Source: Membranipora membranacea
Lineage: Eukaryota; Bryozoa; Gymnolaemata; Cheilostomatida; Membraniporidae
Assembly (NCBI GenBank): GCA_914767715.1
Contig: OU612071.1
Span: 4,154,001-4,218,000, forward strand
Reading direction: 5' to 3'
Length of the DNA stretch: 64,000 nt
In this document: positions 1 to 11,800 of the stretch, in pieces
Position numbering within the stretch: position 1 is the first letter of the stretch
Layout of the letters: each line of letters starts with the position of its first letter
Translations under genes and position numbers: made by a program
The notes under the pieces: model-generated
The model's database searches: none
What the model saw: the letters and a program-made list of their open reading frames with translations, nothing else
What the model was told of the DNA's origin: nothing

Positions 1-244
1 GGGATGCTGGCAAGATAATGATAAATGGGTCAAAAGTTAAAGGATTTAGTTACATATATATACTTTTATTGTCATCCTACATCATCTTTTCTGTTCATAT
101 ATATAGTTCTGTTCATTCTGTTAATTTCTGCTTTTGACATTATATTCAACCCCATAGTTCCCCGCTTGCCTTATGCCTGCCTGGCAGCATTAAATTTCAT
201 CAGATTATTGTCGGATGGACGATAAAAATTTTCTTTATTTGTAG

Positions 245-3200
245 CCAGAACCACCACCCCAAAAACTGTAACAACAACAACTCCTGCATCGACAACCGCC
301 ACTAGACCGCCTTGTCGGGACAAGAACATGAGTTTCTATGTAAAATCTAATGAGGGGAGAGCATTGGTGGATACAACTCACAACCAGCAGATAAGATTGG
401 CAGTCGGCAGTCATGAGATTTACAGGGACAACTGTACCATCAGTATAACAGTCATAAATAACGGTGAGATTTAGTACGAAAATATTATCAGCATTATGAA
501 TATCCTTTAAATATAGTTTCAAAGCTACTCTTTGTCATACTTTGTAGTAATTTAAACCTTTGACCCTGTCATCTAGTACCGTTACACTTGGTACACAAGC
601 ACCAGGATCCCACTTCATCTCTAAATGGTAAATAATTTTTGCTTGATTAATATCAATATCGTGATATCAGCTCAGCTTAAAAGTCTCTTATTGCGTGTAG
701 CCACCACCTTTCGTGACTTTTCTGTCTAATTTGATAATATTGATCGTTTGACTTCACCAGCTATCTGCTTATATCACATACCTGCTATTTGTTTCACTGT
801 AATACATTAACAACTATGACTGCTTTGTCAGGTGCATCCTCTGTGATGGAAGTGTGTCCAGAAGTAATCAGAGGTGTTATCTCAGCTTCCACCGGGTTAT
901 CAGCACTGGATTTAAGACTACAGGGCACTACTCATACACTAGAACTACCTGTAGGGGTCTACAACTATCGCATAAATGGGAAAACTACCAACTGTTCTCT
1001 CAAAGTGGAAATTAAAGGTCATTTCAATTTATGGTAGTCTTTAATTTGCATACACCATATTCCAAGGTAGTGCTATTTATTGTTAACAATTACAAATATA
1101 AACTTCAAATGCCTCTTTATATTACCGATATCTATACTCTTCACTGCATTAACCATGAGTCATGAATATTGTAGATTATTTGTTGGTGAGAGAAGTCGAT
1201 CTGGTTGCTAGGTATGATAATATAAAATGTTCAGTACTGACTGAAAAGGTTGCTCTGACCACTATCACAAACCTCGCTAATGGTTATGTCAACCAGATAA
1301 GAGAAATATGTCAACACGGCAAGTGGTTTACTTCACAAAGTTTCGCTATCTAATATTAAGATAATATAATATTCCTCGATATGCTTACCCAATATTCGAT
1401 GGAAATCTCAATTTTAGACAGAATAATCTGAGACAGGGCATAACATTAGTTCATTCCTATCTTTCCAGGCTATGAGTACACAATTTAATGTTTCTTAGAT
1501 AAATTAGCTCAAAGCGATATTATGTAGGCTGAGAACTATCTTAGGTCGTCCTAGGTTTGAGGCTAAGTAGAATTATTGCTGAAATAGAGTGCTGCAACTG
1601 TGGGGCGTAATAGTGCCAAATAAATACCTATAAAGGTAATCAAAGGTTTTGAAACGGGCAACCAAAACATGTAAAACCCATTTTCTAATTACATTCATGA
1701 AAATATATTCCTTGAATAGCTATATTATGTCACAAAATGCCAAAGACATATTTAGGTCTGAGCAGTGTATTACTTGCGAGCGTGTAACCTTGTGTTATAC
1801 ATGATGATTGAATCTCACACTAAAAGACAACCTTCAAAACCTAAAACTTTTCCTGTATGACTGCACCTGCTCAAAGGGTATATACTCAGGACTCGGATAA
1901 TGTTCTGACTGAAATTGTGGCATATTCCTTCTATTTCAAGCTGTTTTTGTGGTCATGATACAGTACAAGGATTGAATTGAAAGTAGGTTAACATTGATTT
2001 TGAGGCATTGATTTATCAGAATCCAGAATTTTATCGAATTACATAATGTAGTGATATATGTAATAGTAGTAAATAGCGGGCATCAACCCATTAACTTTTG
2101 GGGATGGTGACACGGCGCAATTGCTATTCACTGCAAGGCGATTAGTGCCGCAAGAGTTGTGGGTTCGAATCCATTAAGGGAACCTATTAATGTTGATTGT
2201 TCCAGCCCCAGCACCATCGGGTGTATTCCTCTTCTGTGTAATTGTTTTCTGGCTGACCCGTGGAAAGACATGTGACAGCATGGGAAAGCATGCGGACAAG
2301 CTGAAAAGACAGCTTAAAACTCAGTACAAGGGGTCCCAGGAATGGGCCATGTAAGGCAAACAACTTTTACACGTATGCTGTGTTGCATAGGGTGGCAATG
2401 GTGGAGTGGAATGAGCTATGGGACAAGAGAACACAACTCTCAGTAGTGAAAAACGGGCATGCTAATTAACGCCATCAGGCCATTCTTTTGTGGGGATGGT
2501 GAAATTGCACAATCAGTTAGCGCTTGCTTTTCACTGCCAGGCGAATTGTGCCGCAAGAGTTGTGTGTTTCATCTCCAGCACCCTCGGGTGTATACCTTTT
2601 CAATGTCAAGAAGCATTTGAAACCTCTATTTACATTTAATGTAGTCTCCATACCCCGATAGCCACAGAGCAAATCTAAAGCCGATTTGAATGCTGTTTGG
2701 CCAGTAACCTTTGTGCCTACACTTATGGAGTTTGTGTAAAGAGGTAGTGATATCACTGGCTACATAATATTGGGGCTCCCCGTATTTTACTGAAAATTAA
2801 AGATTGAGTGTTTAAAATTGAAGAAAAGATTAAGTCAGTTTAATTGAAAAATCAATAGAAGATTCCCTTATTTCTTGTAGACTGGGATTAAGTCCAACAA
2901 TTTGAAGTTATCTACTCAGGTTGAGCGTGTAGATAACTCCACAGAACAAACAACAAAGTGTTACAGGTGTCTGATTTGGGATCACAAGTTCCGGGTTCAA
3001 GCCTCACCAGGAGATTTGTTTGGCCTAGAAAAAAATGATCGCCTTCATTTAAAACTAAACTTGATGGCTCAGTTCTTATAGGTATTTGTGAACAGCAATT
3101 TTTGTCCAGTACTGTTGGCTTCAAGAATTTATTCTGAAGATGAGATCTTACAATTGAAGAGTTGTGGAACGGGAAATATCAAAAGGGTGGAGCACCTGGC

Positions 3201-5054
3201 CGTTGCCTATCTAGGGTTTGGGTTTCAGGCTAGCAGAGCTGTTATCCTGAGTGTCGTACTGGTGGCAATCCAAACCGATCAGAGCTGTTACACTGAGGGT
3301 CGTACTGGTGGCAAAGCCAACCTAGCAGAGCTGTTATACTAAGTGTCGTACTGATGGCAAAGCCAAACCTAGCAGAGCTGTTAAACTGAGTGTCGTACTG
3401 GTGGCAAAGCCAAACCGAGCAGAGCTGTTACACTGAGTGTCGTACTGGTGGCAAAGGCAATCCTAGCAGAGCTGGTGTCTAGAGAGTAGCTTACAAGCGG
3501 AAGCTTGTAGTGGGTGCATTTACATCTTATAGAATACTTTGCCAATGGGGGACGTACCCTGACCTTGCCCTCTGAGCAGATTAAGCGGGACGCTCCCGGA
3601 ACCTTTACTGGGTAGCCTAAGCTATATGAGTTGTATTGATAATTATAATCAGATTCGACACTGTAACGCACTTAGTGAGAATAATATCGGAAATTCTCTA
3701 CACTGTCTGTGATAATACTATAAGACGGTGCTGCCGTCTTAGTATGGAATTCCATGTCGATAGTTGCCAGGATTAAATGTGTATAGAATATATATTTATG
3801 ATGTCCGTGAGATTGTTTCTGCGATAAATATATATAAGTTTAAACCATCCACAGAATATTGGTATAATAGGTTCAAATTTAAACAGGGTAGATAACCCTT
3901 TACAGATCAGAAATAGTCTGTTTGAATATTCTATATTTAGAATATTCCAGATTAGTAGGCATGGTACATCCATTATGTTAGCAGACAGCTTTGGATTGAT
4001 TTTGCAAGAGTTGTCCCGTCATTAATGAGTATTACTGGGTTCGCTATATTGAGCATAGCCTCGAAACTACCTCAAGATTGCTCTCATTTTCCATTCTGCG
4101 CATGCTCGGCTCTGGGCATGAGCTGATCTCTGCAAAATTGAGTCTCGGAATTCCGAGGCCATCTGATTGGCTACCTGCTCTGGTGACACACTCCCCAAAG
4201 CGTGCGGATTTGTTATTAATAGTTATCCTCTCTTGTCATTATTAGCTGATTTTGATTGACAGTTTATGCAGGGGATATCCCATTTCCCCTTTCCAAAGTT
4301 GCAATCAGAACCAAACTAAACTCATTGTTCTTGCACATGCGCAAATTCAAGTCACGCATGATGCATACTTAGCCTTACGACACCTGCTTTGTGGTAATGA
4401 TAGCCTAGCCTATCAGTGATCTACATGCCCAGTCAGATCACGAGAGTCAGTAGGCTTATTTTCTCTGAAGAAATTAAAGACAGCTTTGTGTGCAGGGAGC
4501 CCAAATATCCTATCAATTCCTAAACAGGAAATTTATTATATTATATAGATGAAATGCCATCTATAAAGTAAGTTGTGTTTTGTAGACTGCAGTCCTAAGG
4601 TTGGTTCTCAGACTAAGCTGAGCTGTCACAATGATACTCTGACATTGACCTGGTCTACTGATATCACATTTGATGGTACAGTAACAGAAATACCAGAAGG
4701 ATTGATGATGAAACTAACAGACAGACTCATTGAACGAAGCAGATATCCCACTTTGAGCATTGTAGTCATCAGTAGGATGCCTCCGTAAGTGATTCTTATT
4801 TATCACCACATGAAAATTAATAAAAAAATATGTTTCACCTGTTCCATGGAAAGAGTGACTAATAATTCTGTCTTCTTGTTAAGCTGGGTTTAGGTGTAAC
4901 CGTACTCAGCACTAATTTCACTTATTTTCTTATCTGATCTTTCAGACTGGTTTACCCGACAAAGACTAGAATTGGCGCTTTTGCTGACGCCGTGCTGACA
5001 TCTTCATGTCTTCAAAATAAGAACTACGACGAGCAGACAGATTCCTGTGTCTAA
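245..5054 (+). CDS. Gene A (copy 1), 3' exons only: HYR-like modules and C-terminal region
   Basis: Four terminal exons of a gene whose 5' part lies upstream of the window: 245-463, 832-1017, 4586-4784 and 4946-5054 (+). All junctions are GT-AG and phases agree (1-1, 1-1, 1-2, 2-stop). The first encodes a short Thr-rich run and a module with [10 protein letters not shown] and [12 protein letters not shown]; the second ends in the HYR-like pattern [19 protein letters not shown]; the last two encode a Cys-containing C-terminal region I do not recognise. No membrane span follows, so the product should be secreted. The stop TAA overlaps an AATAAA poly(A) signal at 5054-5059. The 3.57-kb intron 1018-4585 holds SINEs and a minisatellite. 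These exons are identical in protein to 31180-35989. Confidence 0.65.
2064..2610 (+). mobile_element. tRNA-derived SINE, two tandem heads (copy 1)
   Basis: Two tRNA-like heads occur about 400 bp apart, each starting near GGGGATGGTG. The first (about 2098-2185) has a degenerate A box and a B box GTGGGTTCGAATCC; the second (about 2495-2580) is more decayed. Between them lies a shared body with GGAAAGACATGTGACAGCAT and a tail. The same head-body-tail order recurs at 10262-10730. It lies in the long intron of gene A. The copy-2 equivalent is at about 33000-33545. Confidence 0.7.
2955..3020 (+). repeat. tRNA 3'-half-like fragment
   Basis: GTTCCGGGTTCAAGCC resembles a tRNA T-arm (B box), but no acceptor stem or A box pairs with it. 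It is probably another SINE remnant. Copy 2 has it at about 33890-33955. Confidence 0.4.
3222..3475 (+). repeat. Minisatellite, about 47-bp unit, 5 copies (copy 1)
   Basis: Units contain AGCAGAGCTGTTACACTGAG followed by TGTCGTACTGGTGGCAAAGC, with a few substitutions and a short unit. It lies in the long gene A intron. The copy number is the same at 34157-34410 in copy 2, unlike the 23-bp minisatellite in gene B. Confidence 0.85.
3716..3743. repeat. Short perfect hairpin
   Basis: TAAGACGG and CCGTCTTA flank a 5-base loop, extended by nearly matching flanks. A second palindrome, GAATATTCTA / TAGAATATTC with a 4-base loop, lies at 3924-3947. Both are intronic and both are kept in copy 2 (about 34650-34678 and 34859-34882). 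No function is evident. Confidence 0.6.
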
Positions 5055-5947
5055 TAAAATCACTATAAACTCATCGATTAAATTATGATAAAGGCAGTCA
5101 AGAAATATGAGAAAGGATAATAAGTGCTGCTGCAGTTTGAGTGAGACTGTTCACAAATGTTCTCTCATGTTTAAGTTGAAGTTCATATTTAGGGCAACTC
5201 ATTAATATTCCTTTTGATTATATTGATTGTAAGTGTGGTTTCTGAGGGAATAGGGCAGGTGCTCCCGGTGCTTGCTTACTCACCCTCCCCTCCCTCTCCC
5301 CCATAGCCCATTGCTTCATTGATTAAACAGAATTCTTCCTCAATCACAATTTCATTGAATTGTTGTTAGATTATTTCTTTTTATAAACCTTCTATATTCT
5401 TCTTAAATATCGCAGGCTGGGCCTCAAGTTTTGATTTTCACCGAATGCTTTCAATAAAAAATTACTGATCCAATTTACTTGTTTATAGAAACTGCAAAAA
5501 TATCCAGGTGTCGTTCTTAAGCTATTTCTGCCTTTCCACTTTGTCAAAGCGCCTTTGGTGTTAGGATTCACCATTTATGTACTCAGGATTCCCTTCAATT
5601 CAGATGCAATTGATTGACCACCAGATAGCACTAGATCTGGCTGAAGATTTAATTTGGTCCCATTCATTTAAACAAAATTCTACTCATAAATTCTAAAGCT
5701 TTGTTCCCTAAGTAAAAGGGTTGGTTAAGGATGCAGTTATGAGCCATCCACTACCAAACATCAATTTCATGCTCGATGCAGTTGTTATCATCAACAGGCA
5801 GGCAAATAAGAACAGTTAGGGTGAAGGTGTAGTTTTGGCAGTGCTAACAAGTCATAGAATATAACCAACCACATCACATTTTTGTCTAGATACATTAATG
5901 GTTAGTTTTCATCAGGGAAAATCACATTGCAAAACTTATGATAAATG
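5055..5947. other. Intergenic, no gene seen (copy 1; also 35990-36882 in copy 2)
   Basis: Between the poly(A) signal of gene A and the repeat block at 5948 there is AT-rich DNA with a C-rich patch near 5280-5305 and a second AATAAA-like site near 5455. I see no exon with supported splice sites on either strand. Confidence 0.5.
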
Positions 5948-6106
5948 AGCCTGTCTTGACAAGCTTTGTTCTGCTCTTGCAATTGAATAATTTGCTCCCT
6001 GATAATACTAACAATTTGTATGTTAAAGCTGAGTTGTCTTCCCGGGGACAACCCTTATATATCAGCAATTCCATTTCCTGATCTAATTTATCCCAGGATT
6101 TGATAG
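5948..6106 (+). mobile_element. AAGCTT foldback repeat, left part, interrupted by the retrotransposon
   Basis: Begins AGCCTGTCTTGACAAGCTTT and contains GAGTTGTC followed by an inverted GGGGACAAC, as in the related copies at 25119-25280 and 26929-27228. Its last 44 bases (6063-6106) are the target-site duplication of the retrotransposon that starts at 6107. The copy-2 equivalent is 36883-37041. Confidence 0.5.
6063..6106. repeat. 44-bp target-site duplication, left (copy 1)
   Basis: CAGCAATTCCATTTC to GGATTTGATAG recurs at 8001-8044 with one mismatch, bracketing the retrotransposon exactly. In copy 2 the pair is 36998-37041 and 38934-38977. Confidence 0.85.
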
Positions 6107-6126
6107 GATAGATACAAATCGATAGA

Positions 6127-7425
6127 ATGCATGAGTTGATAGAGAGATGTGCGATGGGATTCAAACCTAGCAAGAGCCGGTCCCTGTCTTTGTGTAAAGG
6201 CAAACCTGTACCAAATACCTACTTCATAGGAACAGAGCGTATTCCCACGCTTGCAGAGCAGCCTGTGAAGAGCTTAGGAAGATGGTATAGTTTACCGATC
6301 ACAGACAGGTTTCGCGGAAACGAGGTGAAAAAGCAACTCATTACAGGGCTGGACGCGATTGAAAAATGTGGTCTGTCTGGCAAATACAAAGCCTGGATTC
6401 TCAACTTTGCACTCATGCCTCGAATTCTGTGGCCTCTGACAGTTTATGATATTCCGCTAACACCAGTTGAGAGAATGGAGCAAATGATTAACAAGCACAT
6501 GCGTAAGTGGCTTGGAGTTCCAAGGAGCTTCAACACTAATGCACTGTATGCCAGTTCGTTTACTCTTTCACTACCTATGAAATCGCTTGTGGAAGAGTAC
6601 AAAACATCAAAGGCGAGACTGGATATGATGTTGAACGAGTCACCAGACCAGGTGATAAGGGAATGTGCTCCAACACTTGACACTGGTAAAAAATGGTCTG
6701 TCTCAGAGATTGTCAGAGATGCCAAATCTCGACTGGAGATAAGTGAGATTGTGGGTGCTGTGACAACTGCACGCCATGGCATCGGCTGGGAAGCAAACCG
6801 GTGGTTCTCAAAGGAAAGCCCAAAGGTTAGACGGGAGATGGTAGTTGATGAGGTGCGCAAGATGGAAGAGGAGCGCCGCCAGACACAAGCTGTAGGCCAA
6901 GCCCAACAAGGCAGGTGGACTTGTTGGGAGTCTATTGAGCAGCGTCAGCCCAAATGGACAGAATTGTGGTCGATGGAGCCACTAAGGATCAGCTTTCTTG
7001 TTGGTGCAGCTTATGATCAACTACCGACCCCGGCAAACCTGGAACGCTGGAATTTGACCGAGAACTCGAAATGCGCCGAGTGCTCGGCTAAGGGCACACT
7101 TCGACATATACTGTCGAATTGCCAACAGAGCCTGGGAAGATACACGTATAGGCATAATCAAGTCCTGAAAGTGTTGTGTAAATATGTCACGGAGAAGTGT
7201 GAATATGCTAATGCTGGTGGTGAAGCGCGTGAAAAGATTTTGCGCAAAAAGGGATTGATGAACAGCGGAGAATGGCAGGTGAAATGCGACCTCACAGAGC
7301 AGCTCAGCATGCCACAGCATATTGTGATCACGAACCAAAGACCAGACTTAATTGTTTGGTCTGACAAAGAAAAAGCACTAATACTGATGGAATTGACGGT
7401 GCCTTGGGAAGTCTCTGCAGAGTGA
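6127..7425 (+). pseudogene. Retrotransposon ORF remnant: RT C-terminus, CCHC zinc knuckle, restriction-like endonuclease (copy 1)
   Basis: 432 codons remain open from ATG 6127, although the ORF is a 5'-truncated fragment and the ATG is internal. GFKPSKSRSL and GKPVPNTYFIGT near the start match the end of the RT palm and thumb in R2-class proteins. KCAECSAKGTLRHILSNC at residues about 314-331 gives a C-x2-C-x7-H-x4-C knuckle. RPDLIVWS at about 405 followed by ELTVPWE at about 424 is the PD-(D/E) core of the endonuclease. The protein stops soon after PWE, so the rest of the endonuclease is missing. Upstream, copy 1 has an in-frame TAG where copy 2 has CAG. It cannot be autonomous, since the RT catalytic core is absent. 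Confidence 0.85.
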
Positions 7426-8000
7426 AAATCAAAGTGAGTCTAAGTTAGATCTAAGGTTTTATAAACATAGGATTAAAAGCTTGGCCCTCGCATAAAAGGC
7501 AGGCAGAGCGAGACAGGAAATCACAGTCAGCCCACTGGCTGTAGCGCAAACAAGTCATCTCTCTGACTTGTGTATGAGTTGTACTATGCTCAATGTGGTG
7601 AATTTGAGTAGTGAAAGAGTGGCACGAGGGGCGGGTGCCTTGACGATAGCGACTTTGCGCCGATGAGTTGATGGAAAGCAAACCTCCCTGCACTGGTTTG
7701 GCTTAGAGTATAAGCATGAGAGTGATGGGGCGAACATTGTTGCACTGAAACAATGAAGAGTTGGCAGCCTCCCTGGTTGCGCAACAGCGTAAACACACCA
7801 ATTATGTCAAACCACCGAAACTTACAAAATGCACTGAGGGATCGATGAGATTGATTGAGATGCTCAGCAACACACAGGGGTGGCTTCATGCTGCTGGGGC
7901 CGGCAATGAGGAGGTTGTACTAGAGAAGGCCTCGAAACAGCGTTTGACTCATGGTTTCTAGCTGAAGACCTGTACGCGCACCACTGTATGTTGTATCTCT
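7426..8000 (+). other. Retrotransposon 3' non-coding part
   Basis: This stretch follows the endonuclease stop and precedes the target duplication. A 66-codon open stretch at 7761-7961 has no recognisable domain. No poly(A) or simple-repeat tail is seen at the junction. Copy 2: 38361-38933. Confidence 0.5.
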
Positions 8001-8044
8001 CAGCAATTCCATTTCGTGATCTAATTTATCCCAGGATTTGATAG
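8001..8044. repeat. 44-bp target-site duplication, right (copy 1)
   Basis: Direct repeat of 6063-6106 with one mismatch. It marks the 3' end of the retrotransposon at base 8000. The element has no poly(A) tail at this junction. Confidence 0.85.
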
Positions 8045-10261
8045 AGGTTTCATGATTGATAGTTGCTTGATGTGATGTCACTTATTTTGTCTTGAATCGA
8101 TTTGCAGTTGCCTGAGTGAGCTTTCTAAGTTTTTCTTGAGTTTATTGATGGCTATGGATATAATGGATATAATTAGATCAAATTTCCTAATACCACAGTC
8201 AATAAAAAAAAGTAATCGATGACCTTACTGCAATATGAGAAAAGTGCTTCACATTTTTTTGCAGAGGCTGCAGTGTTTGTATTTGCTTAATTCAAAGCAC
8301 ACTAGCATCGATGTTGTCTATTCGGTCAATAAGGTGACACAACTCCTATTTTGAACAGGTTTCCTCTTTTTGATAATTGAAACAAAGTATGTGTTCTCCA
8401 ATACAAAAAGTGAATCTGTATTGGATTGGTAATTTTACTGAAACACTGCAGCACACACATTTTGCTTGTAACAAAAATAGTTGATTTTGATCAAAGTTTT
8501 TAACCAACATTTGGTCTCTTTCAACAACAAATTAATTCAATTTTTGACTCCATGGTTTAAACTGAGACTAGAACAATGTACTGTTAAGGTAAATTCAGTG
8601 TTGTGAGTGAGCGAGTGGGAACTGGAGGGAACTGAGCTCTCACAAAGAAATATAGAGGTGGAACCTTTAGCGCTCAGTTCCCACTGGATTCTGTTCAAAA
8701 CACTGTGTGAAGCTAACTTTTTTGTTTGTTTGTTTGTTTGTTTAAATTGGAGCTTTTCAACCGAAAATGCTTACAATAGATAAAAATCTTTGTTTGAAAA
8801 AATATTAATGGAAAACTAAAAATGTCCCTTGGTAGATTGAAAAAATATTCAAAAAGTAAAAGCTTTAAAAGACATGGACTACTACTCGCTATATTTAGGA
8901 TTTGCTAAAATAAAGTCACTGCGTTTTACCGTTCTTGTTATGGTAAAACAAAAGTCAGACTGGGAGCTGGATGAACGCTTGTTTGATTCTCATTCTAGAC
9001 CTCAGGGGATGATATCAATCATACAATTATAGATGCATATTTCTGCATAATTTGATCTAGAAATTACAAAAAATTCTGGAAACAATATTTTCAACCCAAA
9101 GAATATATTTCCCACACAGAAAAAAATTCACTCAGACCATTGGGTATATTAAAGGCATTAACAAATAAAACATTTTTTATAATTATCATGGAGAGCTCTC
9201 AACACCAGGATTAGGGCAGAAAACTTTCAAATATGTCACTCTCTATTTTACCAGTCACCGAATCTTATATTGTCTCCCTGAAGTAGGCTTGCTTTATAAA
9301 TACTTTACATATCTGTGGTACAATGGGAACATTTTGAGTAGCTTGATTAAAAAGCTTTGCACAGCGAAAAACTTCAATATTTTTTATGTATGTTAAGGGA
9401 CAGGTCATTTGGAAAATTTACGCTGAAGAATTTATAAGATTTTTAAAAAATAGTTGTTACTTTTTTATTATTAAGATGATTGAATTTTATTTCCAGCCGT
9501 TAACAGATGAAGACATAAAGCAATGTACCTCTTGACAAATCTTGACTGAAGTGACCAAATATGTTTTGAGTAATAACTATTCTACAATTGGTATGCAAAA
9601 TGGTCACCTGAGCATAAATTGATATGATATTGAAATTATGCCGCGCCACGCAGTGCTGAAATTCAAATTGTCTCTGTATATGCAGATTTAGATATTTAAT
9701 CTAATTCTCGCCCCTACAGCACATTACCAAAAACACATATTTACATGTTGTATACCAGCGTACTTATCTCGTGATTTAGTCTGTCCAGATGCTGAGAACA
9801 TAATGTACAAAACGGTAAACTTTTTCATAACCCTCTGAACAAAGAACTTATTTGACGCAGTTGGAGCCTCAGCCACACATTAAAATTTACTATCAAGTCA
9901 TATAGCAACATAGAAGTGATGATTTCGATAAGACGAAGGATGTCTCAAATCAAATCCTCTGGTCAAATCAATCAATCAATCTTTCGACAAGTTAATGGCT
10001 AAATTCTATCAGACTCTGTACTCACCGTGATCAGCTTTGTGGAGTCAGCATTGAGTGAGGTCTCAATTTTCTTCCTAGCTGTTATTAGTAAGACAGAGTG
10101 TTAATCGATTAAATATAGGGTTTAGCTTTGCAACTATATCAAAAGGATACCAATTTCATTGCTATTATTACTCAATTTATAGGAATAATAATAATAGACT
10201 TAGATTACTATTGTCAACCTGGCCTGTTCTCCTGATAACCTGCAATGATCACACTCACATT
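8045..10261. other. No gene seen (copy 1; also about 38978-41206 in copy 2)
   Basis: AT-rich intergenic DNA between the retrotransposon and a SINE. Contents: a (TTTG)n run at about 8718-8743, and an imperfect inverted repeat at about 8600-8705 whose arms include GTGGGAACTG and CAGTTCCCAC. No splice-supported exon was found. Confidence 0.5.
8600..8707. repeat. Imperfect inverted repeat (possible small foldback element)
   Basis: CAGTGTT...GTGGGAACTG on the left pairs with CAGTTCCCACTGG...AACACTGTG on the right around a short centre. A TTTG microsatellite follows. Present in both copies (about 39530-39645). Confidence 0.4.
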
Positions 10262-10730
10262 CAGTCTCTACTGAGTGACTCATGGAAAGACATGTGACAG
10301 CATGGAAAGACATGCTGACAAGCTGGAAAGACAGCTAAATCTACTACAAGGGGTCCCAGCAATGGGCCATGTAAGGCCAATAACCCTAACACGTATGCTG
10401 TGTTTCATAGTATGGCAATGGTGGATTGGATTGTGCTGTGAGATGAGAGAACACAACTCCGAGTAGTGAATAGCGGGCTATCTAATTAGTGCCATCGACC
10501 CATTCTTTTTTGGGGATGGTGAGATGGCGCAAGCGGTTAGCGTGCTTGCTATTCACTGCCAGGCGATTAGTGCCGCAGGAGATGTGGGTTCGAGTCCCAC
10601 TGGGGGGCTTTCATTGTTGATTGTTTTAGCCCCCAGCACCCTCGGGTGTATACCTCTCCAATGTTCACACTCACATTCAGTCTCAGCGGTCACCTCATTA
10701 AATCGGTACAAAACGATCGCAGCATGATAC
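10262..10730 (+). mobile_element. tRNA-derived SINE body followed by a well-kept head (copy 1)
   Basis: The body (about 10270-10480) is followed by the best-preserved head of the family at about 10515-10610: A-box-like GGCGCAAGCGGTTAGCG and B box GGGTTCGAGTCCCAC, then AGCACCCTCGGGTGTATACC. It matches the pair at 2064-2610 in order. Copy 2: about 41207-41675. Confidence 0.75.
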
Positions 10731-11016
10731 ACAACTCCAAACTACACAATGTTTATAATGCAACAACCAGAGAATGCTACATCTACTGCTGTTCTAGCTA
10801 CTATGTCAGTAACAGCTTCTCTAAGTAGTCAACTGAGTAGTCCTCTAAGCAAATCAATATTTTATAACTACATGTAAATGTGATGACTTTTAATTTTATT
10901 TTTAGAAAACCTGAACAGACTTTTTCAGACTTCTTCAAACCTTTTCTTGCAATCACAATGATTAGTAAACTTTTAATCTCGATGTAGGCATTTTCTCATC
11001 GGCCAAAACCACAGAA

Positions 11017-11113
11017 AACCATAAATGAGTACAACTAGCGTTTTGCGTTTAAAACTCAATTAGTGTCAAATAAGCGTTTACAAACGCTTTATGCGTACAG
11101 GTTGGCAAGTATG
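11017..11113. other. 97-bp filler at a 7.4-kb deletion junction
   Basis: Left of it, copy 1 matches copy 2 up to 41961; right of it, matching resumes at 49407. These 97 bases match neither flank, and the join cuts into exon 7 of gene B. Two inverted AAACGC/GCGTTT-type words suggest filler made during end joining. Confidence 0.7.
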
Positions 11114-11564
11114 GTTACCCCTACCCTCACATGTTCCCAGCTGTATATCGATCCTCACATCTCCTGCTGACAGACCATAACATGTACCATCCACTAGAAG
11201 AGAGGCAAAGTTCGGTAAAGTCTCCACAGTAATCAACAAAGCTGTGTAGTGAGTAAAAATCAAGAACTATGGGTAGCTGATGTGTCGGCCTTTATTTGAT
11301 TGGCTGTTGAGTAGGAAAGGACGACAATTCCAGGTCACTGAAAGTACCTGTTGTTATTCATTGTGTTAGTAACACTGAATTACTTTCACAGTCACTAAAT
11401 ATCAAGGCATACTTTTAGGGAATTACAATCTGACCATTCCCACCTGCCAATGAGAGGAAACACATCAGGTTTGGCGTTGGTGTTGGGCTTGGGATTATTG
11501 ATTTTGATTTACCCTACACCAATTTACAGCTTGAAGACTACTCGGTTTGACCTAGCCAATATGT

Positions 11565-11800
11565 TCACTCTGATGGAATACTGGATGGGATAGAGCCGAT
11601 GCCATGTCAGATGGTTTTCCCTGAGAGTATCAATTTCTGTATAGTGAATGTAAAAAGTAATATAGTTTCACTAGCACAATATCTCAATAGGCAATTAGTG
11701 TCTAAGTGATTTAGCATAGGCTCTGGTCACACCTATTCAGCTAAGTGGAGCCGGGCATCTGAGTTAACAAAATAAAATCTTACAATCCATATTGAATAAG
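11565..11800. other. Segment kept in copy 1, deleted in copy 2
   Basis: About 235 bp separate the shared flanks here; in copy 2 they meet at about 50144 with the short shared word GTTGA at the join. The segment holds the end of gene B exon 6 with a strong GTAAGA donor (minus, 11783-11778). Confidence 0.65.

Larger units (their letters stand above)
6107..8000 (+). mobile_element. 5'-truncated non-LTR retrotransposon with restriction-like endonuclease (copy 1)
   Basis: An insertion of 1894 bp flanked by a 44-bp target duplication. It starts inside the reverse-transcriptase coding region, as expected from incomplete target-primed reverse transcription, and ends in about 575 bp of non-coding 3' sequence without a poly(A) tail. 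The coding part keeps the RT end, a CCHC motif and an RPD...E endonuclease motif, features of the R2/HERO-like group with a restriction-like endonuclease rather than an APE endonuclease. The shared insertion in copy 2 (37042-38933) shows that it preceded the duplication. Confidence 0.85.

Noticed and set aside
1162-1353. 63-codon open stretch as an exon of gene A
   Set aside because: No splice sites fit, no Cys or module pattern, and the phases of the flanking exons already agree without it.
3088-3342. 84-codon open stretch as an exon
   Set aside because: It runs into the 47-bp minisatellite and has no splice support.
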